Positions 44,397 through 53,674 of a stretch of 64,000 nt of DNA are shown in pieces. Below the pieces are notes generated by a model that had not been told where the DNA came from, did not search any database, and saw only the letters and a list, made by a program, of their open reading frames with translations. Source of the stretch: Terriglobia bacterium (GTDB lineage: Bacteria > Acidobacteriota > Terriglobia > Bryobacterales > Bryobacteraceae). The position numbers and the translations under genes were made by a program. The stretch is from assembly GCA_020073145.1 (NCBI GenBank), contig JAIQFS010000013.1, forward strand, positions 1 through 64,000. The letters run 5' to 3'. Every line of letters begins with the position of its first letter. Position 1 is the first letter of the stretch.

Positions 44397-44810
44397 GTGG
44401 ACCGGAGAGACCTCCAGGCGCTTTGCCGGATTCGAATCAGGGAGGCCAAAGCGCTCTTCAACTCGGGCCTGAATGACGGCGCGTACTATCTCACGGGCTA
44501 CGCCGTGGAATGCGCATTGAAAGCCTGCATTGCGAAGGAGACGCGGAGGCATGACTTTCCCGATAAGAAAAGGGCTGAGGCAAGCCACACCCACAAGCTA
44601 GAGACACTTGTCGCGCTGGCCAATCTCGAAGAACCACGCCGGGATCGCGTGAGAACTGACGAGGCATTCCGAAGAAACTGGGACGTCGTTGCGGCGTGGA
44701 CGGAGCAGAGCCGCTATCGTAGAACCTCGCCGGAAAATGCTCGGGCGCTGATTGAGGCAGCGAACGACAGGTATCATGGAATCATCCCATGGATAAGGCT
44801 GCATTGGTGA
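44397..44810 (+). CDS. HEPN-domain protein
   Basis: A 137-residue all-helical HEPN protein. The core reads NDGAYYLTGYAVECALKACI and continues with ETRRHDFP, which carries the R-x-x-H like polar motif, then SHTHKLETLVALANLEE. HEPN proteins include RNase toxins, but this subgroup (with AVECALKACI and HDFP) is largely uncharacterised. The start is GTG at 44397. Its end overlaps the next gene by 22 bases, so the two form a tight pair. A minimal nucleotidyltransferase partner, usual for HEPN/MNT toxin systems, is absent. Confidence 0.8.
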   Translation: MDRRDLQALCRIRIREAKALFNSGLNDGAYYLTGYAVECALKACIAKETRRHDFPDKKRAEASHTHKLETLVALANLEEPRRDRVRTDEAFRRNWDVVAAWTEQSRYRRTSPENARALIEAANDRYHGIIPWIRLHW

Positions 44811-45172
44811 ACGTTGATATCGAACGAGGCGCGGAAATTCTTCGGGCCCTCGATGAGGCCGACCTGAACGTCAAGGTGGTTCTATGGCTTCACTTGCCCG
44901 AATACGAGGATTGGCGTCTGGTGCTTGCGTCCCGTAGCTTCGACGCGGCGGATCCGCGGGAGGCATACGGACTGGTTCACAAAGCGCTCGATGCTGCGGG
45001 ATTCCCGATCGAGCACACACCGGCGCTGCTGATCCTTCCAATGAATGATCCGTCTATTCGGGATTTGCGCCGAATCTTCGGAAAGGCGAAGAGTGTTCTG
45101 GGTATGCGTCTGGGCGGTCAAATGATCGGCGACCGTTTCATTGAAGACGGATACGCCTACCGCATCTCCTGA
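44789..45172 (+). CDS. partner of the HEPN protein, unknown family
   Basis: A 127-residue protein with no family I can name. Landmarks are KVVLWLHLPEYEDWRLVLAS, YGLVHKALDAAGF and a conserved-looking end (GQMIGDRFIEDGYAYRIS). It is alpha/beta with no membrane segment. Its ATG lies 22 bases inside the HEPN gene, which implies coupled translation and a joint function, such as toxin with neutraliser or a two-subunit nuclease. It lacks the GSxxxxxxDxD motif of MNT antitoxins. Convergent with recR, four bases away. Confidence 0.65.
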   Translation: MDKAALVNVDIERGAEILRALDEADLNVKVVLWLHLPEYEDWRLVLASRSFDAADPREAYGLVHKALDAAGFPIEHTPALLILPMNDPSIRDLRRIFGKAKSVLGMRLGGQMIGDRFIEDGYAYRIS

Positions 45173-45176
45173 ACGC

Positions 45177-45776
45177 TCACATCTCCCGCCGGCCTTCCAT
45201 GGCTTTCGAGATCGTCACTTCGTCGGCGAATTCCAGATCGCTGCCCACCGGAACTCCCATCCCGATTCGCGTGACCTTCACGCCCAGCGGTTTGAGCAGC
45301 CGCGCCAGGTACACCGCCGTGGCTTCGCCTTCCACCGTCGGATTGGTCGCGACGATCACTTCCTGAATCTCGCCCTGCCCGATGCGCTCCACCAGTCCCT
45401 TGATCTTGAGCGCCTCCGGGCCAATCCCGCGCAGCGGCGAGAGCGCTCCGTGAAGAACGTGATAGCGGCCTTCGAACTGGCGCGTGGTCTCGATCCCCAC
45501 GATGTTGGGCGGCTCCTCCACCACGCAGACCACCTTGGCATCGCGGTGCGGGTCCCTGCAATACAGACACAGCTCGCTCTCGCTGATGTTGTTGCAGACA
45601 CCGCACAGGCCGAGCTTGTCTTTGACGTCCAGAAGGGCCGCCGAAAGGTGCTCGGCCTCTTCGCGCGGCGCGCGCAACACGTGAAACGCAATGCGCTGCG
45701 CCGACTTCTGGCCGATGCCCGGCAGCCGCTTGAATTCAGTGATGAGCCGCGCCAGCGGCTCCGCGAAGTCGGGCAT
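45177..45776 (-). CDS. recR: recombination protein RecR
   Basis: A 199-residue protein of standard length: N-terminal helix-hairpin-helix ([18 protein letters not shown]), a C4 zinc finger (Cys58, Cys61, Cys70, Cys73), and a Toprim domain with [14 protein letters not shown]. RecR loads RecA at gaps with RecF/RecO. It is the third gene of the dnaX-ybaB-recR operon, three bases after ybaB. Confidence 0.95.
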   Translation of the reverse strand: MPDFAEPLARLITEFKRLPGIGQKSAQRIAFHVLRAPREEAEHLSAALLDVKDKLGLCGVCNNISESELCLYCRDPHRDAKVVCVVEEPPNIVGIETTRQFEGRYHVLHGALSPLRGIGPEALKIKGLVERIGQGEIQEVIVATNPTVEGEATAVYLARLLKPLGVKVTRIGMGVPVGSDLEFADEVTISKAMEGRREM

Positions 45777-45779
45777 CGC

Positions 45780-46088
45780 TTAGAACATGCCGGGCGGCAG
45801 GCCCATGCCGCCGAGCATGCCGCCCATCTTACCCTTGATTTCCTCGTCCACCTTCTTGGCGGCTTCGTTGACCGCGGCCACCACCATGTCCTGCAGCATC
45901 TCCACGTCGCCCGCCACTTCCGGATCGATCTTCACCGCCAGCAGGTTCTTCTGCCCGTCCATCTGCGCAGTGACCATGCCGCCGCCGGCGGTAGCCTCGA
46001 CCTTGATGAGCGCGATCTCCTGATGCAGCTTCTCCTGCATCTTCTGCGCCTGCTGCATCATCTGCTGCATGTTGCCCGGTAACTTCAC
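45780..46088 (-). CDS. ybaB: YbaB/EbfC nucleoid-associated protein
   Basis: A 102-residue DNA-binding protein: QQMMQQAQKMQEKLHQEIAL at the start, VKIDPEVAGDVEMLQDMVVA in the middle, and a Met/Gly/Pro-rich tail. It binds DNA as a dimer and is nearly always encoded between dnaX and recR, as here. The start is GTG at 46088, preceded by AAGGAG that overlaps the end of dnaX. Confidence 0.93.
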   Translation of the reverse strand: MKLPGNMQQMMQQAQKMQEKLHQEIALIKVEATAGGGMVTAQMDGQKNLLAVKIDPEVAGDVEMLQDMVVAAVNEAAKKVDEEIKGKMGGMLGGMGLPPGMF

Positions 46089-46092
46089 GTCG

Positions 46093-47760
46093 CTACTCCT
46101 TCAAGTTTCGAACTTTGCGAACTTCGCCGCCGAACACTTCGCGAAACCGCTGCACTTCCGGATTGGCCAGCGCCTTACTGGCGATGTCGTCGGCGCCGTT
46201 GCCGGCCGCGGCCTTGGCTGGGATCGCCGCCGGCGGCGATCCGGTTTCTCCCACCGTGATCTTGATCCGTAGGGGCCGGCCGAACACCTCACGTACCGCG
46301 CTTTCGAAATGACGGTCCTCGAGGTACATCTTATAAGTTTTGGCGGTCACGATCTGCAACTCCGCGCCCGCCGCGGTCACGCTCGAATTCTCCACGGCAT
46401 CGGCCAGGTGGGTCAGGCCGTTCTGGACCAGGTGCGCGAGCAGGCGCTCGCGCGCATCGCCCTCCGGGGCCGGGGGGCGGGAGCCAGGGGCCGGAGCGGC
46501 CTTCTTCGCGCTATCGATCTCAAACGGCGACGGCCCGGCTCGAGGTTTGGGCGCAACAACTGCAGGAGACGAAGGCGGAGGCACGGAATTTGCCGGCCGG
46601 CGCATTTCGGCCGCGCTCCCGGCTCCTGACCCCTGGATTTCCGCCAGCGCCTTTTCGATGGGCACGAGACGCCCGGCCTGCACCAGCCGCACCAGTCCGA
46701 TCTCCAGATGAAACCGCGGCTGCAGCGAATACTGCAGGTCGCGGAACAGCTCGAGCGAAAGGTGCAGAAAGCGCGTCAGGTCCTCCTCCGAAAATCCCGC
46801 CGCAACTTCCGCTAGGCTCTGGCGCTGAACCTGGGAGGCTGCAATCAGCCGGGCGGCGCCTTCCGCCCCGGCGATCCGCGCCACCAGCAGGTTGCGGAAA
46901 TAGCGGGCCAGCTCGCGGCTGAAGTGCTGCAGGTTGTGCCCGTTGCGCTCGAGCTCGTCCACCACGTCCAGCATCCGCCGGGAATCGCTGTCGCTCAGAG
47001 CCTGGCTCACCTGCCCGAGCGACTCCAGCGAGAACATGCCGAGCAACGCGCGGATCTCGGCCGCGTGAAGTTGGGCGCCGCAACAGGCGATCGCCTGGTC
47101 GAGCGCCGAAAGCGAATCGCGCACGCTGCCCTCGCCCGCCTGGGCCAGCACGGCCAGCGCCTCGGCATCGGCTTCAATGCCTTCCTGCCCGCAGATCCAG
47201 GCCATGCGCGCCATCAGGTCCTCGAAATCCACCGAGCGAAAACTGAAATGCTGGCAGCGCGACGCGATGGTGGCCGGAATTTTGTGCGCCTCGGTGGTGC
47301 AGAGAATAAAGACCACCCACTCCGGCGGCTCTTCGATGGTCTTCAAGAGCGCATTAAAAGCATCCGTCGTGATTTGATGAGCTTCATCGATGATGAAGAT
47401 CTTGTACCGGGCGCTGGCGGGCCGCTGCAGCACGCTTTGGTTCAACTCGCGCATCTCATTGATGCCGCGATTGGAGGCCGCGTCGATCTCGATCACGTTC
47501 ATGCCGCCGCCCTTGGCCGCTTCCAGGCAGTTGGCGCAAACGCCGCAAGGTTGTGGGGTCGGACCGTTGACGCAGTTGATGCAGCGCGCCAGAATGCGCG
47601 CCACCGTGGTCTTGCCCGTGCCGCGCTGCCCCGAGAAGATATAGCCGTGGGCGATGCGCTGCTGCGCGATGGCGTTTTCGAGCGTCGTCTTGACGTGCTC
47701 CTGGTTGACCACGTCCGAGAACGTCTGCGGCCGGTATTTGCGGGCGATGACCTGGTACAT
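46093..47760 (-). CDS. dnaX: DNA polymerase III subunit gamma/tau
   Basis: A 555-residue clamp-loader ATPase. It starts MYQVIARKYRPQTFSDVVNQ. Walker A is GQRGTGKT (residues 44-51), zinc cysteines are at 60, 63, 72, 75 and 78, and the DEAH box is FIIDEAHQ. The region from about 370 to 450 is Pro/Ala-rich, then a C-terminal domain binds the polymerase. No obvious slippery A-run for a gamma frameshift was noticed. ATG at 47760 matches the family; a longer ORF start at 47808 is not supported. Confidence 0.94.
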   Translation of the reverse strand: MYQVIARKYRPQTFSDVVNQEHVKTTLENAIAQQRIAHGYIFSGQRGTGKTTVARILARCINCVNGPTPQPCGVCANCLEAAKGGGMNVIEIDAASNRGINEMRELNQSVLQRPASARYKIFIIDEAHQITTDAFNALLKTIEEPPEWVVFILCTTEAHKIPATIASRCQHFSFRSVDFEDLMARMAWICGQEGIEADAEALAVLAQAGEGSVRDSLSALDQAIACCGAQLHAAEIRALLGMFSLESLGQVSQALSDSDSRRMLDVVDELERNGHNLQHFSRELARYFRNLLVARIAGAEGAARLIAASQVQRQSLAEVAAGFSEEDLTRFLHLSLELFRDLQYSLQPRFHLEIGLVRLVQAGRLVPIEKALAEIQGSGAGSAAEMRRPANSVPPPSSPAVVAPKPRAGPSPFEIDSAKKAAPAPGSRPPAPEGDARERLLAHLVQNGLTHLADAVENSSVTAAGAELQIVTAKTYKMYLEDRHFESAVREVFGRPLRIKITVGETGSPPAAIPAKAAAGNGADDIASKALANPEVQRFREVFGGEVRKVRNLKE

Positions 47761-47817
47761 GGGGGGCGATCCGGTTCCGGCACGCACACGTTCACGTGCG
47801 TTCCGCAAGCTGCCAGG

Positions 47818-47910
47818 CCCCGGGGGATCCGCGGCACACGAGCCGCACCACTACCGTTGCTTCCTTCCGGACCTGGCGGGGTTTGCGGCCGCCCATTGCA
47901 CGGAGCCCGA
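47818..47910 (-). ncRNA. ffs: signal recognition particle RNA (4.5S, bacterial small type)
   Basis: The minus strand carries the SRP RNA signature CAGGTCCGGAAGGAAGCAAC then GGTAGTG, which is the apical loop and the Ffh-binding internal loops. The 5' half begins near GGGCTCCGTGCAATGGGC, and the 3' half closes with GTGCCGCGGATCCC. Arms pair as in the small 4.5S form. Ends are approximate by about ten bases. It lies directly upstream of dnaX, a common bacterial arrangement. Confidence 0.88.
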
Positions 47911-48082
47911 GACCTGACAAGTACCCATCCTAACACGGGGGCTGGCGCCCGGTCGGCTGCCGTCGCGGTCAGCCGAAAACACTGATTCGATTGCTCTTGA
48001 CAGGGTCTCTCTTGCGGGCTGGGATTCCCGCCGATAGACCAGTGCCTCGATGCTTCGTGCGTCGTTTGCGCGAGGAGGTCCG

Positions 48083-49318
48083 ATGGGTTTGACTTGGAAG
48101 GCCACTCTGTTGCCCTTGCTGTGGGGTTCGGCGGCGCTGCCCTTGGAGGCGCAGTTCGATTTCACCCTCGGCGGACGCCCCGTGCAGATCCACAGCTTCG
48201 CCTCGCAAGGCTTTGCTTATTCGAACCAAAACAACTACCTGACCATGAAGACGAGCCGGGGCACTTTTGACATGACCGATGTCGGTGTCAACGTATCCAT
48301 CCAACTCACCGACAAACTCCGCATCGGCGCGCAGGCCTACGACCGAGACTTCGGCAGCCTGGGTCAATGGCATCCGCAACTGGACTGGGCCGTTGCGGAC
48401 TACCGCTTCAAAGACTGGTTCGGCATCCGCGGCGGCGTGGTGAAAACCGTGTTCGGACTGGAGAACGACACGCAGGACGTGGACGCGCTGCACACGTTTG
48501 CGTTGTTGCCGCAATCCGTTTATCCCACCGATCTCCGCGACAGCCTGCTGCGCCACCGGGGTGGCGATGTCTATGGCGACATCCCGCTCAAGCGACTGGG
48601 CGCTCTGGCCTATACGGCGTACGCGGGCCTCCGCCAGGATGGCCTTTACGGCGGATATCCGTACTTGCTGTCGGGTAGCGGCGGGCACCTGACCAGCTAC
48701 GGCGGTCTCCAGGTCGGAGGCGACTTGCGCTGGACCACTCCCCTGCGGGGTCTGCTGCTCGGCGCCTCGCACGCGGGCGCGGATGTCAGCGGGACCGGCT
48801 CCTGGACGCTGGCGTTTCCAGGATATGATCCGTTCGTCATCCCCTACGAGGAACACTCCAAACGGGACTGGACCCACCAGTTCTACGGTCAGTACACAAC
48901 AGGCAACTGGCGACTGGCCAGCGAATACCGGCGCTATTGGCGCGATCAAGTGACCTTCAGCGAAATGTGGGAGGTAACAACGGACGTGCGTGGTTGGTAT
49001 GCGTCCGCCTCGTATCGGGTCTCGAAGCGGCTGGAGCTGGGAGCCTATTATTCACGCTGGGTGGTTTCGTGGGTGAACACCATGCCCGGCCTGATCCCGG
49101 CCGCCGACCAGTCGTCGCCGGACCGCCACTTGTACGACAAAGTCGTCACCGCGCGCTTCGACTTGAACACGCATTGGAACTTGAAGCTGGAAGGTCATTT
49201 CATGGATGGCTACGGTGGCACCTGGGCCTATCCGAGCGGGTTCTATACGGCGGACAACGCACAGGGGCTGAAACCCCGGACCAACCTGTTGCTGATCCGG
49301 ACGGGCTGGAGTTTCTGA
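48083..49318 (+). CDS. outer-membrane beta-barrel protein, porin-like
   Basis: A 411-residue exported protein with a signal peptide ([20 protein letters not shown], cleaved near LEA-QF). The mature part alternates hydrophobic and polar residues and is rich in Tyr, Trp and Gly. It ends in aromatic GWSF, the C-terminal signature of outer-membrane barrels. It resembles porin-like proteins found next to sensor kinases with phosphate-binding-like partners. ATG at 48083 is chosen because AGGAGG lies just upstream. It starts the barrel, periplasmic protein, hybrid kinase set. Confidence 0.75.
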   Translation: MGLTWKATLLPLLWGSAALPLEAQFDFTLGGRPVQIHSFASQGFAYSNQNNYLTMKTSRGTFDMTDVGVNVSIQLTDKLRIGAQAYDRDFGSLGQWHPQLDWAVADYRFKDWFGIRGGVVKTVFGLENDTQDVDALHTFALLPQSVYPTDLRDSLLRHRGGDVYGDIPLKRLGALAYTAYAGLRQDGLYGGYPYLLSGSGGHLTSYGGLQVGGDLRWTTPLRGLLLGASHAGADVSGTGSWTLAFPGYDPFVIPYEEHSKRDWTHQFYGQYTTGNWRLASEYRRYWRDQVTFSEMWEVTTDVRGWYASASYRVSKRLELGAYYSRWVVSWVNTMPGLIPAADQSSPDRHLYDKVVTARFDLNTHWNLKLEGHFMDGYGGTWAYPSGFYTADNAQGLKPRTNLLLIRTGWSF

Positions 49319-49329
49319 GGAAGATCGTT

Positions 49330-49761
49330 ATGCCCTGTCTCAAGAAGCATTCACTCCTGCTGGCGGCTGCGCTGTGGAACCTGATGGCCGGCGCCGCCCC
49401 CGCGACCGGCATCCAGGTGATCGCGAATCCGAGCGTCACGGCCACGGCGATTTCCTGCGAAGAAATCAAGGGGGTCTTTCTGGAGACCCGGACAGCCTTA
49501 TCCGACGGCAGCCACGTGGAGCCGGTCCTGCTGCAGTCCGGCGTCGTACACCGGGCCTTTGTCAAAGAGTTCCTCGGCAAGGGCGACGCCGCGCTGGAGA
49601 CCTACTATCGCAGCCTGGTGTTTGCGGGGCGCGGGCTGATTCCGAAGACGCTCGAATCCGACGCCGCAGTGGTCCAATACGTGGCCAAGACCAAAGGCAC
49701 GGTGGGATATGTCAGCGCCGCGGCCAGCGTGGCGGGGGTCAAGGTGCTCGACATCCGATGA
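49330..49761 (+). CDS. small PstS-like periplasmic binding protein
   Basis: A 143-residue exported protein with signal peptide ([20 protein letters not shown], cleaved near APA-TG). The mature part matches a short PstS-like (phosphate-binding-like) domain: [15 protein letters not shown] at the start, [21 protein letters not shown], and the end [20 protein letters not shown]. It is half the length of a real phosphate-binding protein, and no pst transport genes are nearby. Its stop overlaps the hybrid kinase start (ATGA), so it probably delivers a signal to that kinase. Confidence 0.78.
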   Translation: MPCLKKHSLLLAAALWNLMAGAAPATGIQVIANPSVTATAISCEEIKGVFLETRTALSDGSHVEPVLLQSGVVHRAFVKEFLGKGDAALETYYRSLVFAGRGLIPKTLESDAAVVQYVAKTKGTVGYVSAAASVAGVKVLDIR

Positions 49762-52076
49762 ACTCGCCGTTCCATGGGAAACCTGGAACGCCACCCCGGG
49801 AGCCGGTCGCGGTCCGGCTCAACGTCGCGGCCCGGATCTGGCTGGCGATCGGTATCTTCGTCATGGGCTTCATCCTCTCCATGGTTCTGCAACAGGTGCA
49901 GGGCCGCAATACCGAGGAGCGTCTGCGGAATACCTCCGAAGCGTTGTTTCCAGCGGCGCTCTTGAGCCAGGACGCGACAGCCGCATTCCAGCGGACCCTG
50001 AAGGGATTCAGCGACGCGGTGCTGGTGGAGGACGAATCCGGACTGCGTCACGCCACAGCCGACGGGCAGCAAGCGGTCGGATTCCTTCGCACGGCGGCGG
50101 CCGTCCGGGGACTGCCGCCCGACCAGACGGCCGAGGCCGCCAGGCTGTCGGCCGCGCTGGAGGGGTTTCTGGCCGACGCGCGGTCCACCTATCAAGCCGT
50201 GGCGGGACCGGGAAAGATGACCATCGAGAACCAGCGGCGGATGCACCATCTGGCAGCCCGCACCGCGATTCTCAAAAGCGACCTCCAAAGGTTGCAGGAG
50301 AAGGTATCGTCCGCGATGCAGGAGAACCTGCGCACCGTGCAGGCCCGGTCCCGGCGGGACCGGTGGCTCAGCCTGCTGCTGTTCGCCACCACCTTGCTGA
50401 TTTCGGCGATCCTGGTCAACTGGACCATTGGCCGCGTCATCACGGCCCCGCTGCTGCGCGCCGAAGCAGCCCTGCTCAACTCCAAAGAAGCGGCCGAGGC
50501 GGCCGACCGGGCCAAGAGCGAGTTTCTGGCCAATATGAGCCACGAAATCCGCACCCCGATGAACGGCATTGTGGGCATGACCGAGTTGGCGCTCGATACC
50601 GACCTGACGCCGGAGCAGAGAGAATACTTGGGGATGGTGAAGGCATCGGCCGATTCGTTGATGACCGTGATCAACGACATCCTGGATTTCTCCAAAATCG
50701 AAGCGGGCAAGTTGGATTTCGAAGCCATCGATTTTAGCCTGCGCGATGCCGTGGAGCAGATGACGAAAGCGCTGGCTCTGCGCGCCGGGCAGAAGGGCCT
50801 CGAACTGAATTGCCGGATCGGGACCGGGGTACCGGACGTGCTGGTCGGCGATCCCGGGCGGCTGCGCCAGATTCTGCTCAACCTGACGGCCAATGCCATT
50901 AAGTTCACCGAGCGCGGCGAGGTGACGATCGAGGCTGAGCTGGAAACCGAAGACCCCGAATTCGTCTGGCTCCACTTCAGCGTGACCGATACCGGAATCG
51001 GCATTCCCCCGGACAAGCAGGCCTCGATCTTCAGCGCCTTCGCGCAAGGGGACAGCTCTACCACCCGGCGCTACGGCGGCACGGGGCTGGGGTTGAGCAT
51101 CTCCCAGAGACTGGCGGAGATGATGGGCGGACGGATTCTGGTCGAGAGCGCGGCGGGCCAGGGCAGCCGGTTCCACTTCCGGGCGCGATTCGGACGAAGT
51201 TCGGCAGCCGTGAGGGCGCCGGCTGGTCCCGTGAACCTGGACGGCGTGGCCGTGCTGGTAGTGGACGACAACTACACCAACCGGCGCATCCTGGAGGAAA
51301 TCCTGGCGGGCTGGCACATGCACCCCGTGCTGGCCGGTCATGGCGCCGAAGCCCTCCGGCAGTTGGAGAACGCGGTCGAGGCCGGACGGGCATACCCGCT
51401 GGTGGTGGTCGACGCCCACATGCCGGAAATGGATGGATTTCAGTTGGCCGAGCGGATCCGCGGCAACCCCAAGCTATCCGAGACCAGTCTCATGATGTTG
51501 AGCTCGGCCGGCCAGCGAGGGGATGCCAGCCGCTGCCGCGAATTGGGAATGGCGGCCTACCTCACGAAACCGGTAGCGCGCGCGGAATTGCACGATGCCA
51601 TCGTGCGCGTGCTGGCGGGGCGCGCCGAAACGGAGCCGCAGGTCCCGCTGGTCACGCGCCACTCCCTGCGCGCCAGCCGTAGGGAGCCGCGCATCCTGCT
51701 GGCCGAGGACAACCCGGTGAACCGGACGCTGGCAATCCGGCTTCTGCAAAAGCGGGGATACCAGGTGGAGGTGGCGTCGAACGGCCGCGAGGCGGTGGAG
51801 AAATTCACCGGCGGAGGCTTTGACGCGGTGCTCATGGACGTCCAGATGCCCGATATGGATGGCTTCGAGGCCACGGCTGCGATCCGCGCGAGGGAAGCAG
51901 GCACGATTGCCCACATCCCCATCATCGCCATGACCGCCCATGCCATGAAAGGGGACCGCGACCGTTGCTTTGCCTCGGGGATGGACGGGTATGTCACCAA
52001 GCCGATCCGGCCGGAGGAACTGGTCCGGCAAATCGAGGCGAATCTCGCCGCCAGACTGCAGCCCTTCCCCGCCTGA
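49758..52076 (+). CDS. hybrid histidine kinase with two receiver domains
   Basis: A 772-residue kinase. A membrane helix at about 28-48 and another near 210-232 enclose an extracytoplasmic helical sensor of about 160 residues. A DHp domain with His262 ([20 protein letters not shown]) and an ATPase domain with [10 protein letters not shown] follow. Two receivers have Asp552 ([12 protein letters not shown]) and Asp694 ([12 protein letters not shown]). There is no histidine phosphotransfer domain. Translation is coupled to the PstS-like gene, and the barrel gene is just upstream, pointing to one envelope-sensing unit. Confidence 0.92.
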   Translation: MNSPFHGKPGTPPREPVAVRLNVAARIWLAIGIFVMGFILSMVLQQVQGRNTEERLRNTSEALFPAALLSQDATAAFQRTLKGFSDAVLVEDESGLRHATADGQQAVGFLRTAAAVRGLPPDQTAEAARLSAALEGFLADARSTYQAVAGPGKMTIENQRRMHHLAARTAILKSDLQRLQEKVSSAMQENLRTVQARSRRDRWLSLLLFATTLLISAILVNWTIGRVITAPLLRAEAALLNSKEAAEAADRAKSEFLANMSHEIRTPMNGIVGMTELALDTDLTPEQREYLGMVKASADSLMTVINDILDFSKIEAGKLDFEAIDFSLRDAVEQMTKALALRAGQKGLELNCRIGTGVPDVLVGDPGRLRQILLNLTANAIKFTERGEVTIEAELETEDPEFVWLHFSVTDTGIGIPPDKQASIFSAFAQGDSSTTRRYGGTGLGLSISQRLAEMMGGRILVESAAGQGSRFHFRARFGRSSAAVRAPAGPVNLDGVAVLVVDDNYTNRRILEEILAGWHMHPVLAGHGAEALRQLENAVEAGRAYPLVVVDAHMPEMDGFQLAERIRGNPKLSETSLMMLSSAGQRGDASRCRELGMAAYLTKPVARAELHDAIVRVLAGRAETEPQVPLVTRHSLRASRREPRILLAEDNPVNRTLAIRLLQKRGYQVEVASNGREAVEKFTGGGFDAVLMDVQMPDMDGFEATAAIRAREAGTIAHIPIIAMTAHAMKGDRDRCFASGMDGYVTKPIRPEELVRQIEANLAARLQPFPA

Positions 52077-52106
52077 CGGTCTGGCGGATCGGAGGATCGC
52101 GGGAAG

Positions 52107-53438
52107 CTAGGAGTTCGGGTCGGCGGGCTCCGGGCCTTCCGGTGCGGGAGAAACGGGCAGGGTCACGACGAACGTCGTTCCCTGCATTCCGTTCGGTTCG
52201 AAGTTCAGAGTGCCGCCGTGCTTCCCCACTACAATGGCGCGGGCGATGGCCAGCCCCTGCCCGCTTCCACTACCCACCGGCTTGGTGGTGAAAAACGGGT
52301 CGAACACTTTCGACCGGATGGCCTCCGGGATGCCGCCTCCCGTATCGCTGATGCGGACCGCCACCCACTGGCCTTCGCGCCGGGTCTGAAGGGAAATCCG
52401 GCCTCTCCGTCCGGTCTGCTTCATCCGGTCCCGGACGGCCTGCGCGGCATTGAGGATCAGGTTCAGAAATACCTGGTTGATTTCGGCGCCGTGGCAGACC
52501 ACCGGCGGCAACTCGCCAAAGTCCGTCTCCGCGTCGGCCGCCGGATTGATTTCGTGCTGCGCGATCAGCAAGGCGTTTTGCAACGCGCGGTTGAGATCTG
52601 CCGCCGCCTTCTCGGTGCGCCCCGGATGCGCGAATTCCTTCATGGCGCGCACGAGGGCCGCCACCTGTTCGGCGCCCGCCAGCGACTGCGCCAGCGCTTT
52701 GGGCGCTTCGGCGCGCAGGTAGTCTACATCCGCTTCGTCGAAAGCCCGCGCCAGCGCCGCCTGCCAGGGATCGAGCGGCATCCCCTCGCTCGCGGCCCCC
52801 CACGCTTGTTCGTAGGCGGCCAGCACAACCTGCCACGCCGCGAAGGCCCGCCCCAGAAATTGCAGGTTGTCGCAAACAAACTGGATGGGCGTGTTGACCT
52901 CGTGCGCTAGGCCGGCTGCCAGCTGCCCCACGGCCTCCAGCCTCTGCGCCTGTCGCAGTTCCAGTTCGAGCGCCCGCACTTCGGTGACGTCGGCCGCGGT
53001 GACGATGAAGCCGGCCGTCTCTTGGCCTCTTACCATGCGCCGCACCGTCAATCCCAGAATTCGGGTTTTCTGGTCTCTCCGATACGGGACGTCTTCGGAC
53101 CGGAACGAAGGCGCGGCGGCCCGCAGCCAGCGCGCGACTTCGGCTTTCATGCCGGGCTTCTCCCACTGGATTCCGCTGTCCTCGAAAGCGCGGCCTAGGG
53201 CGCGCTCGGGGCTGACTCCCAGGATGGCCACGGCCGCGGGGTTCCAGCGGGTGACGAGGCCGTCGGGGTCGAGCCCGATCAGGATCGAGGGCACACAACT
53301 CAAGAACAGCTCGGCATCGGCGCGCGCGGCTTCCAGCCGGGAATTCGTCGTTGGATCCTCGTCCCCGCTCGTGGCGCTCCCCGATTCCCGGCGGCCCCAG
53401 TCCTCCGCAGATCCGCTCATGCCCGGCCTTCCGTCCAC
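52107..53438 (-). CDS. PAS-domain sensor histidine kinase (soluble)
   Basis: A 443-residue cytoplasmic kinase. PAS domain at about 40-150 (PSILIGLDPDGLVTRWNPAA). Phosphoacceptor His179 sits in QLAAGLAHEVNTPIQFVCDN. A roughly 90-residue insert precedes VRAMKEFAHPG and the ATPase motifs (NLILNAAQAV, ISDTGGGIP, GSGQGLAIA). It is paralogous to the C-terminal half of the kinase at 57865-59943. ATG at 53420 is an alternative start. It faces away from the response-regulator row, giving a divergent layout. Confidence 0.9.
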   Translation of the reverse strand: MDGRPGMSGSAEDWGRRESGSATSGDEDPTTNSRLEAARADAELFLSCVPSILIGLDPDGLVTRWNPAAVAILGVSPERALGRAFEDSGIQWEKPGMKAEVARWLRAAAPSFRSEDVPYRRDQKTRILGLTVRRMVRGQETAGFIVTAADVTEVRALELELRQAQRLEAVGQLAAGLAHEVNTPIQFVCDNLQFLGRAFAAWQVVLAAYEQAWGAASEGMPLDPWQAALARAFDEADVDYLRAEAPKALAQSLAGAEQVAALVRAMKEFAHPGRTEKAAADLNRALQNALLIAQHEINPAADAETDFGELPPVVCHGAEINQVFLNLILNAAQAVRDRMKQTGRRGRISLQTRREGQWVAVRISDTGGGIPEAIRSKVFDPFFTTKPVGSGSGQGLAIARAIVVGKHGGTLNFEPNGMQGTTFVVTLPVSPAPEGPEPADPNS

Positions 53439-53555
53439 CTGCTCCCGAAAGGATCGGCTCTACCGGGCATGACCTTTAGGAGACCGGGCGGAGGCTCGAG
53501 CCGTCGCCGGTTCGGAACTGCTGATTTCCACCCCAATCGTACGCTTCGCCCGCCA

Positions 53556-53594
53556 GACCTCTCGAGGAGGTCGGTTTGACGGCGGTGCCGCCGT
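53556..53594 (+). promoter_or_regulatory. two hairpins in the leader of the HDOD regulator
   Basis: GACCTC, loop TCGAG, GAGGTC (53556-53572), then the palindrome ACGGCGGTGCCGCCGT (53579-53594), both in the 236-base interval between the divergent kinase and regulator genes. They may be operators or leader structures. No riboswitch class matches. Confidence 0.25.
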
Positions 53595-53674
53595 AATGAG
53601 CACCTGGGTTTCGGACGATAGAGCAAATAGCGGGTGGACAGCGCCGTGTCCAGCGGCCCAGTCCGGGAGAGCCC

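Noticed and set aside
53439-53674. c-di-GMP riboswitch in front of the HDOD regulator operon
   Set aside because: The two hairpins do not match the conserved core of the GEMM classes and no tetraloop-receptor pair was seen.
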